Positions 16,957 through 26,506 are shown, counted from the first letter of the stretch. The stretch: DNA of 64,000 nt from Bacillus sp. FJAT-27445 (GCF_001510665.1 NZ_LMTI01000002.1:589501-653500); one strand, 5' to 3'. A program made the numbers and translations. The notes: generated from the letters alone by a model not told the origin.

Positions 16957-18540
16957 CTATTTCTTTCCAGCCGAAGCCAATTCCTTTTGCCGGAGTTCAA
17001 TCCGGCGGATTTTACCGGATGTTGTTTTCGGAAGTTCCTCAAGAAACTCAATTTTGCGCGGATATTTATATGGAGCAGTAAGTAACTTTACATGCTCTTG
17101 CAATTCTTTTACCAGTTCATCCTCATCTAATGCCGCTTCTTCCCTTAGGACGACGAAAGCTTTTACGATATTGCCGCGAATTTCATCAGGGCTAGCCACC
17201 ACCGCACACTCTTTGACAAGCGGATGTTTAACAAGGGCGTCTTCGACTTCAAATGGCCCGATGGTGTAGCCCGAGCTAATAATGATATCATCGCCGCGCC
17301 CTTCAAACCAAAAGTACCCTTCTTCGTCCTTTTTCGCCTTGTCCCCCGTAATGTAATACTCGCCACGGAATTGCATTGCCGTTCTCTCGGGGTCTTTGTA
17401 GTAACTTTTGAATAGAGCGGGTGATTCAACATGGACGGCAATATCCCCTATTTCACCAGGTTTGCATATTTTTCCGTCTTCGTTAATAATTTCAACCGTA
17501 TTTCCCGGAGTGGGCTTGCCCATCGAGCCTGGCCTTAGCTCCATATCCTTTGTAATCCCGACAAGGAGGGTATTTTCCGTCTGGCCGTATCCATCCCGGA
17601 CATCGACATTAAAATATTTTTTGAAAGTGTCGATAACTTCCCTGTTTAGGGGTTCTCCCGCTGAGACTGCGCTATGCAGCTCAGAAAGGCTATAGTCGGA
17701 AAGATTGTCGGCTTTCGCCATTAGGCGGTATTCCGTCGGGGTGCAGCAGAGTACATTTACTTTGTGTTTTTCAAGCAGCTGAAGGTATTTCCTTGGCTCG
17801 AATTTCCCATTATACACAAGACCGGTTGCTCCGGACCCAAGAACGGAAAGAAATGGGCTCCAAATCCATTTCTGCCACCCTGGGCCAGCCGTAGCCCATA
17901 CAGTATCCGTTTCCCTTATGCAAAGCCAATGCTGGGCCGCGGTTCTTAAATGGGCAAAGGCCCAGCCATGCGTATGGACAACACCCTTTGGATTTCCGGT
18001 TGTTCCTGATGTATAAGATAAAAAGGCCATATCATCACGGGTAGTTTTTGCGGCATCCATTTCAGGCGATGCTTTTTCCATTTCACTGTCCATGAAAAGC
18101 CAACCATCGACCGGTTTGCCTACCGAGAATTTTTTCAAGCCTGCATTCTGGATGCTCCCAAATTCACCCGTAAATGGATGATAACTCACTACAGCTTTGA
18201 CATCACCATGGGATAGCCGGTATTGCAGGTCTTTTTCCCTTAGCATTTCCGAACTGGGAATAACCGCAAGCCCTGCTTTAAGTGCTGCAAGGTATACTAT
18301 ATACGCCTCAATCAAGCGGGGAATGACGACGAGGATTGTATCTCCTTTGGACAGTCCGGATTCTAAGAACGCATTTCCCGCCCTGTTCACCTTTTCAATT
18401 AATTCCCTGTATGTAACACTCTGTGTTTCCCCTGCTTCACTTTCCCAAATAAGGGCTGCTTTATTGCCGGATCCTGCAAAACGCTCAACCTCGGAAACCA
18501 GATTGTACTGCTGTGGAGCAATCAGTTCTTCGCGGTTCAT
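16957..18540 (-). CDS. ytcI: Acyl-CoA synthetase (ANL superfamily), YtcI
   Basis: A 527-aa AMP-forming acyl-CoA synthetase of the medium-chain/acetyl type. The P-loop SYTSGTTGNPKG, the YGQTENT motif and the C-terminal lysine motif TTSGKIRR are all present. It activates a carboxylic acid through an acyl-adenylate. The chain-length preference cannot be read from sequence. It is distinct from acsA (32.4-34.2 kb), which is the true acetyl-CoA synthetase. Confidence 0.92.
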   Translation of the reverse strand: MNREELIAPQQYNLVSEVERFAGSGNKAALIWESEAGETQSVTYRELIEKVNRAGNAFLESGLSKGDTILVVIPRLIEAYIVYLAALKAGLAVIPSSEMLREKDLQYRLSHGDVKAVVSYHPFTGEFGSIQNAGLKKFSVGKPVDGWLFMDSEMEKASPEMDAAKTTRDDMAFLSYTSGTTGNPKGVVHTHGWAFAHLRTAAQHWLCIRETDTVWATAGPGWQKWIWSPFLSVLGSGATGLVYNGKFEPRKYLQLLEKHKVNVLCCTPTEYRLMAKADNLSDYSLSELHSAVSAGEPLNREVIDTFKKYFNVDVRDGYGQTENTLLVGITKDMELRPGSMGKPTPGNTVEIINEDGKICKPGEIGDIAVHVESPALFKSYYKDPERTAMQFRGEYYITGDKAKKDEEGYFWFEGRGDDIIISSGYTIGPFEVEDALVKHPLVKECAVVASPDEIRGNIVKAFVVLREEAALDEDELVKELQEHVKLLTAPYKYPRKIEFLEELPKTTSGKIRRIELRQKELASAGKK

Positions 18541-18691
18541 CGGAAATCCCCTCCCAAAATTCTCTCCCTTTCATTATATTAAATTTTTGAATAATTATAA
18601 ATTTTTAGTTGTCCATGCCTTGTAAAAAGATGAGGAAATGATTGAATTGGCTATGAGGAAAATGGTTTCTTCATTTCAAGCAACGAAAAGC

Positions 18692-18722
18692 CATAAAAAA
18701 AGGAGCGGTTTTACCCGCTCCC
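18692..18722 (-). terminator. sspA terminator
   Basis: Minus-strand stem GGGAGCGG / CCGCTCC followed by seven T residues. Confidence 0.9.
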
Positions 18723-18745
18723 TGTAGCCATAATATTTAATTGGT

Positions 18746-18949
18746 TTACCTAGCGTAACCGCCGCCGATTTGTTGCTGAGCCATTGAAACGAGACGCTTA
18801 GTGATTTCACCACCGACAGATCCGTTAGCGCGAGATGTAGTTTCTGCACCAAGGTGAACGCCAAATTCTTGTGCAATTTCTACCTTCATTTGTTGAAGAG
18901 CTTGTTCAGCTCCTGGTACTAGAAGGTTGTTGCTGTTGTTGTTAGCCAT
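18746..18949 (-). CDS. sspA: Alpha/beta-type small acid-soluble spore protein
   Basis: A 67-aa spore DNA-binding protein that coats the chromosome in the dormant spore and protects it from UV and heat. The conserved regions are complete: [12 protein letters not shown] with the GPR protease cleavage region, and [15 protein letters not shown] 18949 follows AAGGAGGTGA. A near-perfect sigma-G promoter lies upstream. The position between ytcI and thiI matches B. subtilis sspA. Confidence 0.97.
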   Translation of the reverse strand: MANNNSNNLLVPGAEQALQQMKVEIAQEFGVHLGAETTSRANGSVGGEITKRLVSMAQQQIGGGYAR

Positions 18950-18972
18950 GTGATTTCACCTCCTTGTGAGTA

Positions 18973-19002
18973 TATAATGTGTAATCTCACATGGCTTCAT
19001 TC
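18973..19002 (-). promoter_or_regulatory. Sigma-G promoter of sspA
   Basis: Minus strand: -35 GAATG (18998-19002), 18-base spacer, -10 CATTATA (18973-18979). Both elements match the forespore sigma-G consensus (gHATR, cATnHTA), with the -10 ending 23 bases before the start codon. Confidence 0.8.
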
Positions 19003-19051
19003 AATGCACTTACTGGTAATTGTTCACAAAATGTTAGAAATTTGGGTAATC

Positions 19052-20260
19052 CTAAAATAGATTATCCAAGCCTTCGCTCTTGCCTGCAAAGCCAGGGTAC
19101 ACTTTTATCGACTCGGTTCCTTCAATGGCACGGGCAACAATCGGTTCAAATTCCACAAAGCTCTCGTAATGTACAACCTTGTCCTTTTTCGGCTTCGTTT
19201 TCGGAGAGGATGGGACAAATATTGTGCAGCAATCTTCGTATGGAAGGATGGAAATATCATACGTGCCTAAATCTTCGGCAATTTTAATAATTTCAGATTT
19301 ATCCATTGCAATTAATGGCCTCAATACAGGTGTGTTCGTAACCTCATTGATAGCAAACATGCTTTCAAGGGTCTGGCTTGCCACCTGTCCTAGGCTTTCT
19401 CCAGTAATAATCGCAAGGCCGCCATTCTTTTCCCTAATGGCATCGGCAATCTTGAGCATAAATCTCCGTGTAGCAGTCATCGAGTAATTTTCAGGAATTT
19501 GATTCTTGATCGTTTGCTGAAGCTCGGTAAAAGGAACGAGATGGAGGATTATATGTCCGCTTACCCCAGATAGTTTTTCAACAAGGTCGATTACTTTTTG
19601 CTTTGCACGTTCGCTTGTGAAAGGAGGGCTATGGAAATGAATCGCTTCAATTTCCACTCCCCGCTTCATCATCATGTAACCTGCAACCGGGCTGTCAATG
19701 CCGCCCGATATCATCAGCATGCCTTTTCCACCTGTACCATGCGGAAGCCCGCCTGCGCCCTGTACAGTTACACAGGAGAGGTAAGCCGCTTCCTTCCTTA
19801 CTTCTATCAGAAGGTTGATATCCGGCTTTTTCACGTTTACTTTTAGGTCGGGGAAATTTTTTAGCATTAAGGCACCAAACATTTGATTGATTCCGTCCGT
19901 ATCCAACTCAAATGTTTTATCCGCGCGTTTGGCTGTAATTTTAAAGGTTTTCCCTTCTTCATAGACCGATTCCATCAGTGATAAAGCCGCAGCCTTCATC
20001 GATTCCAATTCCCGCTCCGACTTGATAGCAGGGCTGATGGACTGGATTCCAAACACATTCTTCAATTTGCCGATAATCTGCTCGCTGTCTTCACCATTCA
20101 GCAGGAGATTCATTCTATCCCTGCCTGCGTCTATTTTCACAGACCGGTGATCTGAAAGGGCATGCTTTACTCCCCTTTTTAACTTTTCGACAAATTTCCC
20201 TCTGTTTCTTCCTTTTGTGGATATCTCTCCATATCGAATTAAAATCATGTCATAGTTCAT
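19052..20260 (-). CDS. thiI: tRNA 4-thiouridine synthase ThiI
   Basis: A 402-aa tRNA sulfurtransferase making s4U8, a near-UV sensor in tRNA. The order is an N-terminal ferredoxin-like plus THUMP domain (about 1-165) and a PP-loop ATPase (SGGIDS at 185-190). Cys344 is in the EDCC motif. The C-terminal rhodanese domain of E. coli ThiI is absent, the normal short form in Bacillus, where the neighbouring desulfurase NifZ supplies sulfur. The ATG follows directly after the nifZ stop codon, so the two are translationally coupled. Confidence 0.97.
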   Translation of the reverse strand: MNYDMILIRYGEISTKGRNRGKFVEKLKRGVKHALSDHRSVKIDAGRDRMNLLLNGEDSEQIIGKLKNVFGIQSISPAIKSERELESMKAAALSLMESVYEEGKTFKITAKRADKTFELDTDGINQMFGALMLKNFPDLKVNVKKPDINLLIEVRKEAAYLSCVTVQGAGGLPHGTGGKGMLMISGGIDSPVAGYMMMKRGVEIEAIHFHSPPFTSERAKQKVIDLVEKLSGVSGHIILHLVPFTELQQTIKNQIPENYSMTATRRFMLKIADAIREKNGGLAIITGESLGQVASQTLESMFAINEVTNTPVLRPLIAMDKSEIIKIAEDLGTYDISILPYEDCCTIFVPSSPKTKPKKDKVVHYESFVEFEPIVARAIEGTESIKVYPGFAGKSEGLDNLF

Positions 20261-21403
20261 TTAATTCAAAACCCTTCCTAATCTGGCTACTGTTTTTTCA
20301 ATTGCTTTAAGGACTGTTTCTGCTTCTTGGCGTGTATTTTCAAATGATAAACTTATTCGGATTGCGCTTTCTGCCACTTCATTTGGCACTCCCATCGCCA
20401 GCAGTGTTTGGCTTGCCGATTTCTTTTTTGAGGAGCAAGCGCTTGTGGTAGATACATAAATATCCTGTTCTTCCAAAGCGTGGACAAAGGTTTCCGATTT
20501 AATGCCGGGCACCGAGAAATTGATAATATGCGATGCCGCCCCTTCAAGTGGAGTATTGATTGCAATTCCTTCAATTTCCCCAAGGCCATTCACAAGGAAT
20601 TCCCGAATTTCCCCAAGCGCGGCATACCTTTGCGCGCGCTTATCCAATGACATCCTTAATGCTTTGGCCATCGCCACTGCGCCGGCGGGATTTTCTGTTC
20701 CCCCGCGGTGCCCCTGTTCTTGGCTGCCTCCCGACAAAATCGGCTCCAGCTTTATCCCGCTTCTAACAAAAAGCCCTCCGCTGCCTTTAAGGCCATGGAA
20801 TTTATGAGCGGAAAAGGAATATAAATCCACTCCTGCTTTTCTTAAATTGAGGGGAATTTTCCCAGCACCCTGTACCCCATCTATATGAAATAATGCTTTC
20901 GGGAAGCTGCGCAGGATTTCACCAATTTCGATAATCGGCTGAATGGTGCCAACCTCATTGTTTACATGCATGATCGACACTAGGATTGTTTCGTCAGTCA
21001 GCGCCTTCCTGATCTCTTCGGGATCTACTCTCCCCTCATTGTCCAACCCGATAACGGTAACTGAAAAGCCGTTCCTTTCAAGCTGCAGCATTGATTCCCT
21101 GACAGAGGCATGCTCGGCGGCCGATGTTATTAAGTGGCCGCCCCTATTTCGGTAACCGTATGCAGCACCCTTAATCGCCAGGTTATTGCTCTCAGTGCCC
21201 CCGGAAGTAAATATAATCTCATCCGCATCCGCGCCCAGCAATCCGGCGATTTGGGCCCTGGCTTGGGAAAGGAGGCGTTCCGTTTTCGCGCCGATTCCAT
21301 GAAGAGAAGAAGGGTTTCCAAAAAAATCCTCCGAAACCTTTATATACGATTCGAGTACTTCCTTATATGGTTTTGTTGTTGCACTATTATCAAAATAAAT
21401 CAT
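20261..21403 (-). CDS. nifZ: Cysteine desulfurase NifZ
   Basis: A 380-aa PLP-dependent IscS/NifS-type enzyme that releases sulfane sulfur from cysteine and hands it to ThiI. Start MIYFDNSATT at ATG 21403 is behind GGGGG. The PLP Lys is K201 (SAHKFHG) and the active-site loop carries the persulfide Cys (TSACSSKK). It sits immediately upstream of thiI. In B. subtilis the pair is dedicated to 4-thiouridine and NifZ replaces the missing rhodanese domain. Confidence 0.95.
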   Translation of the reverse strand: MIYFDNSATTKPYKEVLESYIKVSEDFFGNPSSLHGIGAKTERLLSQARAQIAGLLGADADEIIFTSGGTESNNLAIKGAAYGYRNRGGHLITSAAEHASVRESMLQLERNGFSVTVIGLDNEGRVDPEEIRKALTDETILVSIMHVNNEVGTIQPIIEIGEILRSFPKALFHIDGVQGAGKIPLNLRKAGVDLYSFSAHKFHGLKGSGGLFVRSGIKLEPILSGGSQEQGHRGGTENPAGAVAMAKALRMSLDKRAQRYAALGEIREFLVNGLGEIEGIAINTPLEGAASHIINFSVPGIKSETFVHALEEQDIYVSTTSACSSKKKSASQTLLAMGVPNEVAESAIRISLSFENTRQEAETVLKAIEKTVARLGRVLN

Positions 21404-21631
21404 AACTTGCCCCCGTTTCCTGTTACCGGAAATTCGTTTTGTACCTCTTAATGTAATCCCACGAAAAGGGAATAATCCAGCCAAACCTTTCTTAGCATAT
21501 CCTACATAGCCTGAACTTCCAACCCCGGTTTTATAAATGGATTTTTATAGTTTTACCGAGAACAAAATGAACTGCCTTGCTTTAAATGCCCATAAGCATA
21601 CCCCTCCATGAGCCGCATAAGAAAAAAACAA

Positions 21632-21700
21632 CCGAATCGATGTTGACTCAACGTAACGAGGGGACTGAAATCGTCTTAGTACTTGCCGATGAATCTGGAC
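21632..21700 (+). repeat. Degenerate partial copy of a dispersed repeat
   Basis: The segment starting ACCGAATCGATGTTGACT and ending near GAATCTGGAC aligns by eye with the 3' half of the repeat in the rpsD leader (26680-26749), with scattered changes. It lies in the 344-base gap between ezrA and nifZ. The remainder of that gap shows no gene. Confidence 0.55.
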
Positions 21701-21742
21701 AAAAAAGGACCGGCCGGCAGGCATGCCGCACAACGGTCCTAA
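21701..21742 (-). terminator. ezrA terminator
   Basis: Minus-strand stem AGGACCG / CGGTCCT enclosing a second GC-rich stem, followed by six T residues. Confidence 0.88.
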
Positions 21743-21747
21743 ATCAC

Positions 21748-23436
21748 TCAATCATTTGAGATAAGCATTTCAATTTTTTTGATGGCACCCGGGTCAATCT
21801 CCTCAATGGACGTTGCCGCCTGTTCAAGCGCGGCTTGATACTCATAGTTCCTGAAGAGCTTTTCCGCTTCCGACAACCCTCTGGCCACGGACGGATATTT
21901 GCTTCGGTATCTGTTGCCATATTGGATGACCCTCTCTGCGAGGATCACATTTTCAATAATTTCTTTTGTCGTTTCCGAAAGTTTTTCTATCGTTAGTTCC
22001 GCTATTTCTAGATGCTGCTTAACAGCATCCATATCCAGAGGTTTTTCCTCAAGCTTCATCTGGATGTTTTTAATGCTTTCATTTCCATCCTCAAATAAAT
22101 ACATATAGGTTTCAGGCATTCCAGGGATATTGCTCCTTGCAACCATCCTTGAAGTTTCGCCAATCTTGTGTGATAACTCCCTGACTGTCTCCCTTGCCTC
22201 CATTTCGTCTTTGCGAAGGTCGGACAGTTTGCGGGAAAAAATCTTTTGATCTTCATGAAGGGCATCCAGCTCTTTCCGGATTTCCTCCAAATCGGTGCTT
22301 AAGGACGTTTGGGCAGTTTCGTTCAGTTTAATTTTTTCATTTAAAATTTCAAACCTTTTTGCAAGGTCGGACAATTTCTTCTCAAGTTTCCTGTGGGCTG
22401 CCAGATCTTTATCGGTTAAATGGTAAGTTTCCTGGATATGTGTGGCTTCAGATTTCAGTTTATTGTTCGTCTCGAAAACATTTTCCAAAACATCTAAAGA
22501 GGTTTCCTGGTTTTGCACAATGAATTGCTTCGCATTGACTTCCATTTCCAGCAAGTCCATGAGTACGTCAATCCGGGCCCGGATCCCCTTGATTCCTTGC
22601 TCGACTTTCTCGATTTGGACGTCCTCAATCATGGTAAGATAGATGTGAAGCTCTCGTTCCAGCTTTTCCGCTTCCCCTTCAAATTCTAGATGATCAAGGT
22701 AATAGCCCTTTGCGGACATTTCCCTGTAGCCTCCGATTAATTCCGCTATTTGAGACGGCAAAAGTGATTGGCTTTCAATCAAAAGCTCTGGAATCCGTTC
22801 CATCTGTCCATGTACGTCCTCAAGCTGCTGGCGAAGCAATAGAACCGTCTCCCTCGCCTTGAGGTAGTTCCCATGCTCGGTCCGCTCCTCGAATTCTTTA
22901 AACCTGGAAGCCGCTTCATCAAGAATTTCTTCAAGCCTTTTTTCCGCTCTTCCGAAACTATGCCTATGGGCAAGCAATGTTTTCTTTGATTCCCTGTACA
23001 TTTCCCGAAGTTCTTCAATCTCGACCCTGTTTTTTTCCTCGCTGCCAACCAATTCATTCAGCTCAGACAAAATTCGGCGTATAAACTCTTCAGTTTCCTC
23101 AAGCTTCGCATGAATACCGCGCTGGACTTCTCTTGCTTTGCGGAAACGGTACTTGTCTATGTATTCTTCACCATCGAACAGCATCTCCTCCACTTGAGGG
23201 AGCATGACCGTGACAACTTCATCCCATTCGCTGCGCCATCGTTCAAACAGTTCCTCCGTCTGCCCGGTCATATTCAACTGTTTGACCCGCGACATTTCAA
23301 CCAGAACCGGCCTGTCCATAATATCAAGCTTCCATGCCTCAAGCCTGTCTATTTCTTTAAAATGCTTTCTTTTTATAAAATAACCGGCAATAAACAGCAC
23401 AATTGCCAGGAAAATAATCCCGATAATAAATTCCAT
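21748..23436 (-). CDS. ezrA: Septation ring formation regulator EzrA
   Basis: A 562-aa membrane-anchored FtsZ regulator, the same length as in B. subtilis. One N-terminal helix (about 3-22, EFIIGIIFLAIVLFIAGYFI) precedes long coiled-coil spectrin-like repeats to the C-terminus, where the QNR patch (YGNRYRSKYP) is present. It keeps FtsZ rings from forming at cell poles and links to PBP1. ATG 23436 follows AGGGGG. Close to refZ, another FtsZ regulator. Confidence 0.96.
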   Translation of the reverse strand: MEFIIGIIFLAIVLFIAGYFIKRKHFKEIDRLEAWKLDIMDRPVLVEMSRVKQLNMTGQTEELFERWRSEWDEVVTVMLPQVEEMLFDGEEYIDKYRFRKAREVQRGIHAKLEETEEFIRRILSELNELVGSEEKNRVEIEELREMYRESKKTLLAHRHSFGRAEKRLEEILDEAASRFKEFEERTEHGNYLKARETVLLLRQQLEDVHGQMERIPELLIESQSLLPSQIAELIGGYREMSAKGYYLDHLEFEGEAEKLERELHIYLTMIEDVQIEKVEQGIKGIRARIDVLMDLLEMEVNAKQFIVQNQETSLDVLENVFETNNKLKSEATHIQETYHLTDKDLAAHRKLEKKLSDLAKRFEILNEKIKLNETAQTSLSTDLEEIRKELDALHEDQKIFSRKLSDLRKDEMEARETVRELSHKIGETSRMVARSNIPGMPETYMYLFEDGNESIKNIQMKLEEKPLDMDAVKQHLEIAELTIEKLSETTKEIIENVILAERVIQYGNRYRSKYPSVARGLSEAEKLFRNYEYQAALEQAATSIEEIDPGAIKKIEMLISND

Positions 23437-23798
23437 AGTATCCCCCTGCTTCATATATGGACGACTAAATGTCGATTATGATAGAAAATGCCCTGTTTTA
23501 TTCATATAATTGCCTCTATGATACCATGTAAACGACAATTTTTGACTATTAATTTGATTTTTTCTAAAAAAAACCCTTTTCGCCTGAAAACAGTGGTGGT
23601 TTGCTAAATTCCAAAAAGATATGTTCATTCAACTACATTGAATCGCGAATTGCAAATGATTCCGCTGATTTGGATAAAAAAAAAAACCCTTGAGCAAAGG
23701 GATTTTTTTCCTTTTCACTTCAAAGCATCTCTTTCATCGGGAAGATTCTTTATACAGGATGCTTAATCATGGGTAGAGAATCAGCCGACAAGCTTAGT
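23437..23798. other. Intergenic region between refZ and ezrA
   Basis: This 362-base AT-rich gap contains the refZ terminator (about 23676-23712) and presumably the ezrA promoter. No ORF or further structure is supported. Confidence 0.5.
23676..23712. terminator. refZ terminator
   Basis: Stem CCCTT / AAGGG flanked by a long A-run on one side and a long T-run on the other, giving a good terminator on either strand. Confidence 0.8.
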
Positions 23799-24425
23799 TT
23801 AAACTCCTGTTGCAGCCCTAATTCTATTGTCCAAAATGGCTCCCTCAATCCAGGAATTCAAGTGTTCCAGATACTTTTCGGCAAAATAGCGTTCATGAGG
23901 AAAAACATGCAGAACTTCCGTAATATAGTGGGGGTTTAAGAAAGGCATACAAAGAAGTCCTTTCAATTGGATGATGGCATATGCCGTTGAAAGTTTCCGG
24001 AACTCGCCTTTCTCCATTCCGCATTCAAGGATTTCCTGGAAATAATATTTTTCCTTCTGATAGTATGTTGACATGATTTCCCTTACTGTCTGGGAATCAA
24101 GCGACATTTCCCTCACGATAAACCTGGACATTTGGAGATTAGAACATTGGAAATAGAGGATATTTTTCATCACTTTTTTTAAACAGCCTGATGGGCTTTC
24201 CTCCAACATCGTAAGTGCCTCTTCAATCTGCTCCATGTACAGTTCAAAATACGTAGTAAGGCAATGCTCCAAAAGGCCAAGCTTGTTGTCAAAATAATAG
24301 CCGATATTCGATGGATTCGTATTCGCTTTGGCAGCAATGTCCCGGATTGATGTTCCGGAAAACCCCTTTGTATTGAACAGTGAAACAGCCGCTGAAACGA
24401 TGGTTTCCTTAGAATTTTTCCGCAT
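23799..24425 (-). CDS. refZ: TetR-family regulator RefZ
   Basis: A 208-aa DNA-binding protein of the RefZ (YttP) branch of TetR regulators. In B. subtilis it binds sites near the origin and inhibits FtsZ to help place the polar septum in sporulation. The N-terminal HTH (about 20-45, GTSIRDIAAKANTNPSNIGYYF) matches RefZ. ATG 24425 follows GGGAGG; the longer frame is not supported. Its location between ezrA and the fRMsr gene is the B. subtilis order. Confidence 0.9.
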   Translation of the reverse strand: MRKNSKETIVSAAVSLFNTKGFSGTSIRDIAAKANTNPSNIGYYFDNKLGLLEHCLTTYFELYMEQIEEALTMLEESPSGCLKKVMKNILYFQCSNLQMSRFIVREMSLDSQTVREIMSTYYQKEKYYFQEILECGMEKGEFRKLSTAYAIIQLKGLLCMPFLNPHYITEVLHVFPHERYFAEKYLEHLNSWIEGAILDNRIRAATGV

Positions 24426-24595
24426 ATGCCGACCTCCCGGATAAAGTACTCCCCTGAATAAGGGAATACACTCCCTATAGTTCATTTCTCGGCAAGCCGT
24501 TGCTATTCCTTTAAGAAGTTATCGACATTTTCTCCCCTTTAGGCGCGTTTTTTGTTAAAATAAGTGGAAAACTTCCTGAAGGCAAGGTGAGGACA

Positions 24596-25078
24596 ATGTT
24601 CAACGTTCAAATGTATAACGGTACACGCGCAGAAAATTATGATCTTGTCATCAAACAGCTTCATGCATTACTTGAGGGCGAAAAAAATGTTATTGCCAAT
24701 CTAAGTAATGCCTCCGCATTGCTGAACCAGTTTCTGGACAGGGTCAACTGGGTCGGCTTTTACATGGCTGATGAAGAGAGCGAGCTTGTGCTCGGCCCGT
24801 TCCAAGGACTTCCGGCTTGTGTTCGGATTCCGTTTGGAAAAGGCGTTTGCGGAACTTCTGCTTTGAAAAAGGAGACAATCCGGGTCGAGGATGTCCATCA
24901 ATTCCCCGGCCACATTGCCTGTGACGCTGCCTCACAGTCGGAAATTGTCATCCCGCTCCTTAAGGATGGGCGCCTCCTTGGGGTATTGGACATTGATTCT
25001 CCTGAAAAAAACCGCTTTGATGAGCTCGACCAGGAGAAGCTCGAGGCATTCGCTACTGCCCTTGCCGCCCATCTTTAG
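24596..25078 (+). CDS. ytsP: Free methionine-(R)-sulfoxide reductase (GAF domain)
   Basis: A 160-aa single GAF-domain protein. Three conserved cysteines at 75, 85 and 109 (PACVRIPF, KGVCGT, IACDAA) reproduce the 10/24 spacing of the catalytic cysteines of the fRMsr/MsrC family, so it probably reduces free methionine-R-sulfoxide rather than acting as a sensor. ATG 24596 follows AAGGTGAGG. Divergent from refZ, as in B. subtilis. Confidence 0.92.
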   Translation: MFNVQMYNGTRAENYDLVIKQLHALLEGEKNVIANLSNASALLNQFLDRVNWVGFYMADEESELVLGPFQGLPACVRIPFGKGVCGTSALKKETIRVEDVHQFPGHIACDAASQSEIVIPLLKDGRLLGVLDIDSPEKNRFDELDQEKLEAFATALAAHL

Positions 25079-25153
25079 GCAAGGCTTCCCTTTCATCCGA
25101 AAGTGGATTAGCATTTAATGATAAAGAAGGCAAATGGCTCCTTTACCCAACAA

Positions 25154-25197
25154 TTAAAGGCAGGGAATCCAGAAAATCTGGCCCCTGCCTTTTTTAA
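25154..25197. terminator. Bidirectional terminator, ytsP / megL
   Basis: Stem AAAGGCAGGG / CCCTGCCTTT with an inner CCAGA / TCTGG stem and six T residues on the plus strand. Confidence 0.9.
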
Positions 25198-25210
25198 TGC
25201 TCTCATTCGC

Positions 25211-26395
25211 TTAAATTTTTGAAAGACCTTGATCGAGGTCATTTCGAATATCCTCCCATGCTTCAAGACCAATAGATAGCCTGATGAGTGTATCGGATAT
25301 CCCCATCTTCTCCCTGTCAACCGGATCTACTCCGGAATGGGTCATTGTTGCCGGATGCTGGACGAGTGTTTCGGCATCACCAAGGCTGACGGCAATCTTG
25401 ATTAATTGGAGCTCATTCATGAATTTTTGTGCCGTTTCCTTTGTGCCTTCGACTGTAAAGGAAATCAGTCCGCCCGGCTGCTTCATTTGTTTTTGGTATA
25501 TGTTGAAATCAGGATGCGAGGGATCGCCAGGATAATAGATCGATGATACCTTAGGGTGTTCCTTTAAATAGGAAAAAATCTGCTTGGCATTTTCGCAATG
25601 GCGGTCCATCCTGACAGCCAATGTTTTAATCCCCCTTAGGAGAAGCCAGGCGTCGAATGGGGAAATCACCCCTCCAATATCTTTCTGCGCTGACATCGCA
25701 ACCTTTTTCATGAACTCCGCCTTACCTGCTGCCACTCCGGCAATGACATCCCCATGTCCGCAAATATATTTTGTGGCACTATGGAGTGAAACATCGCAGC
25801 CAAGAGCGAGCGGATTTTGGAGATACGGGGACGAAAAAGTGTTGTCGACCACGACTGGAATCCCTTTTTCCCTGGCAATATCCGCAACCATTTTCAAATC
25901 AACCAGCTTCATCGTCGGATTGATCGGCGTCTCAATAAAAATGCAGACCGTATTTTTCTGAATGCTCTCCTTTACCTGTTCAGGGGTTTCCATGGCAGAA
26001 AAACTGTGGGATATCCCGAAGTTTTCTTCCATTAGCTTTAGAAGGCCGTACGTACAGCCATATAGCCCCTGTGAGCAAAGGATATGGCCGCCCGTTTTAG
26101 CTAGGGTGAACAAGATTGCCGAAACCGCAGCCATACCAGAAGAGAAAGCAAGCGCGGCCTCTCCTCCTTCAATCTCCGCAATACGGTCTTCAAGTGCCTT
26201 GACAGTCGGGTTTCCCAGGCGAGTGTAAATATAGCCATCCTCTTCTCCGGCAAATCTCCGCCCGCCCTGCTCAGCGTTGTCAAATACAAATGTCGAGGTT
26301 TGAAAAAGGGGCGGAACAAGGCTTCCTTTGTGCTCTTGGGGAGAATAGCCTGAATGAATCATACGTGTTTCCAATTGAAGGTCTTTTTCGGACAT
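25211..26395 (-). CDS. megL: Methionine gamma-lyase (Cys/Met metabolism PLP enzyme)
   Basis: A 394-aa PLP enzyme. The PLP lysine is K209 (HSATKYICGHGD). The active-site Tyr112 and Cys114 (GLYGCTYG) match Tyr114 and Cys116 of methionine gamma-lyases, favouring that activity (methionine to methanethiol, ammonia and 2-oxobutyrate) over cystathionine gamma-synthase or beta-lyase. ATG 26395 follows AAGGAGGAG. A perfect cre palindrome lies just upstream, suggesting carbon-catabolite control. Related lyases cannot be fully excluded. Confidence 0.88.
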   Translation of the reverse strand: MSEKDLQLETRMIHSGYSPQEHKGSLVPPLFQTSTFVFDNAEQGGRRFAGEEDGYIYTRLGNPTVKALEDRIAEIEGGEAALAFSSGMAAVSAILFTLAKTGGHILCSQGLYGCTYGLLKLMEENFGISHSFSAMETPEQVKESIQKNTVCIFIETPINPTMKLVDLKMVADIAREKGIPVVVDNTFSSPYLQNPLALGCDVSLHSATKYICGHGDVIAGVAAGKAEFMKKVAMSAQKDIGGVISPFDAWLLLRGIKTLAVRMDRHCENAKQIFSYLKEHPKVSSIYYPGDPSHPDFNIYQKQMKQPGGLISFTVEGTKETAQKFMNELQLIKIAVSLGDAETLVQHPATMTHSGVDPVDREKMGISDTLIRLSIGLEAWEDIRNDLDQGLSKI

Positions 26396-26411
26396 AAACG
26401 ACTCCTCCTTA

Positions 26412-26425
26412 TGTAAACGCTTACA
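26412..26425 (-). promoter_or_regulatory. Catabolite-responsive element (cre) upstream of megL
   Basis: TGTAAACGCTTACA is a perfect 14-bp palindrome fitting the CcpA operator consensus at every constrained position. It lies 17-30 bases before the megL ATG, immediately upstream of the ribosome binding site, where bound CcpA would block initiation or elongation. Confidence 0.8.
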
Positions 26426-26506
26426 ACTTCCTATCTAAAGGATAAGTTAAATGATTAAAAGATGGAAGCAAAATATTTGCCTCTAAGCCTGTCCTGAAAA
26501 TAAGCC

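Noticed and set aside
24462-24475. GGGAATACACTCCC as a RefZ or other operator upstream of refZ
   Set aside because: Only four outer base pairs are symmetric; too weak to call.
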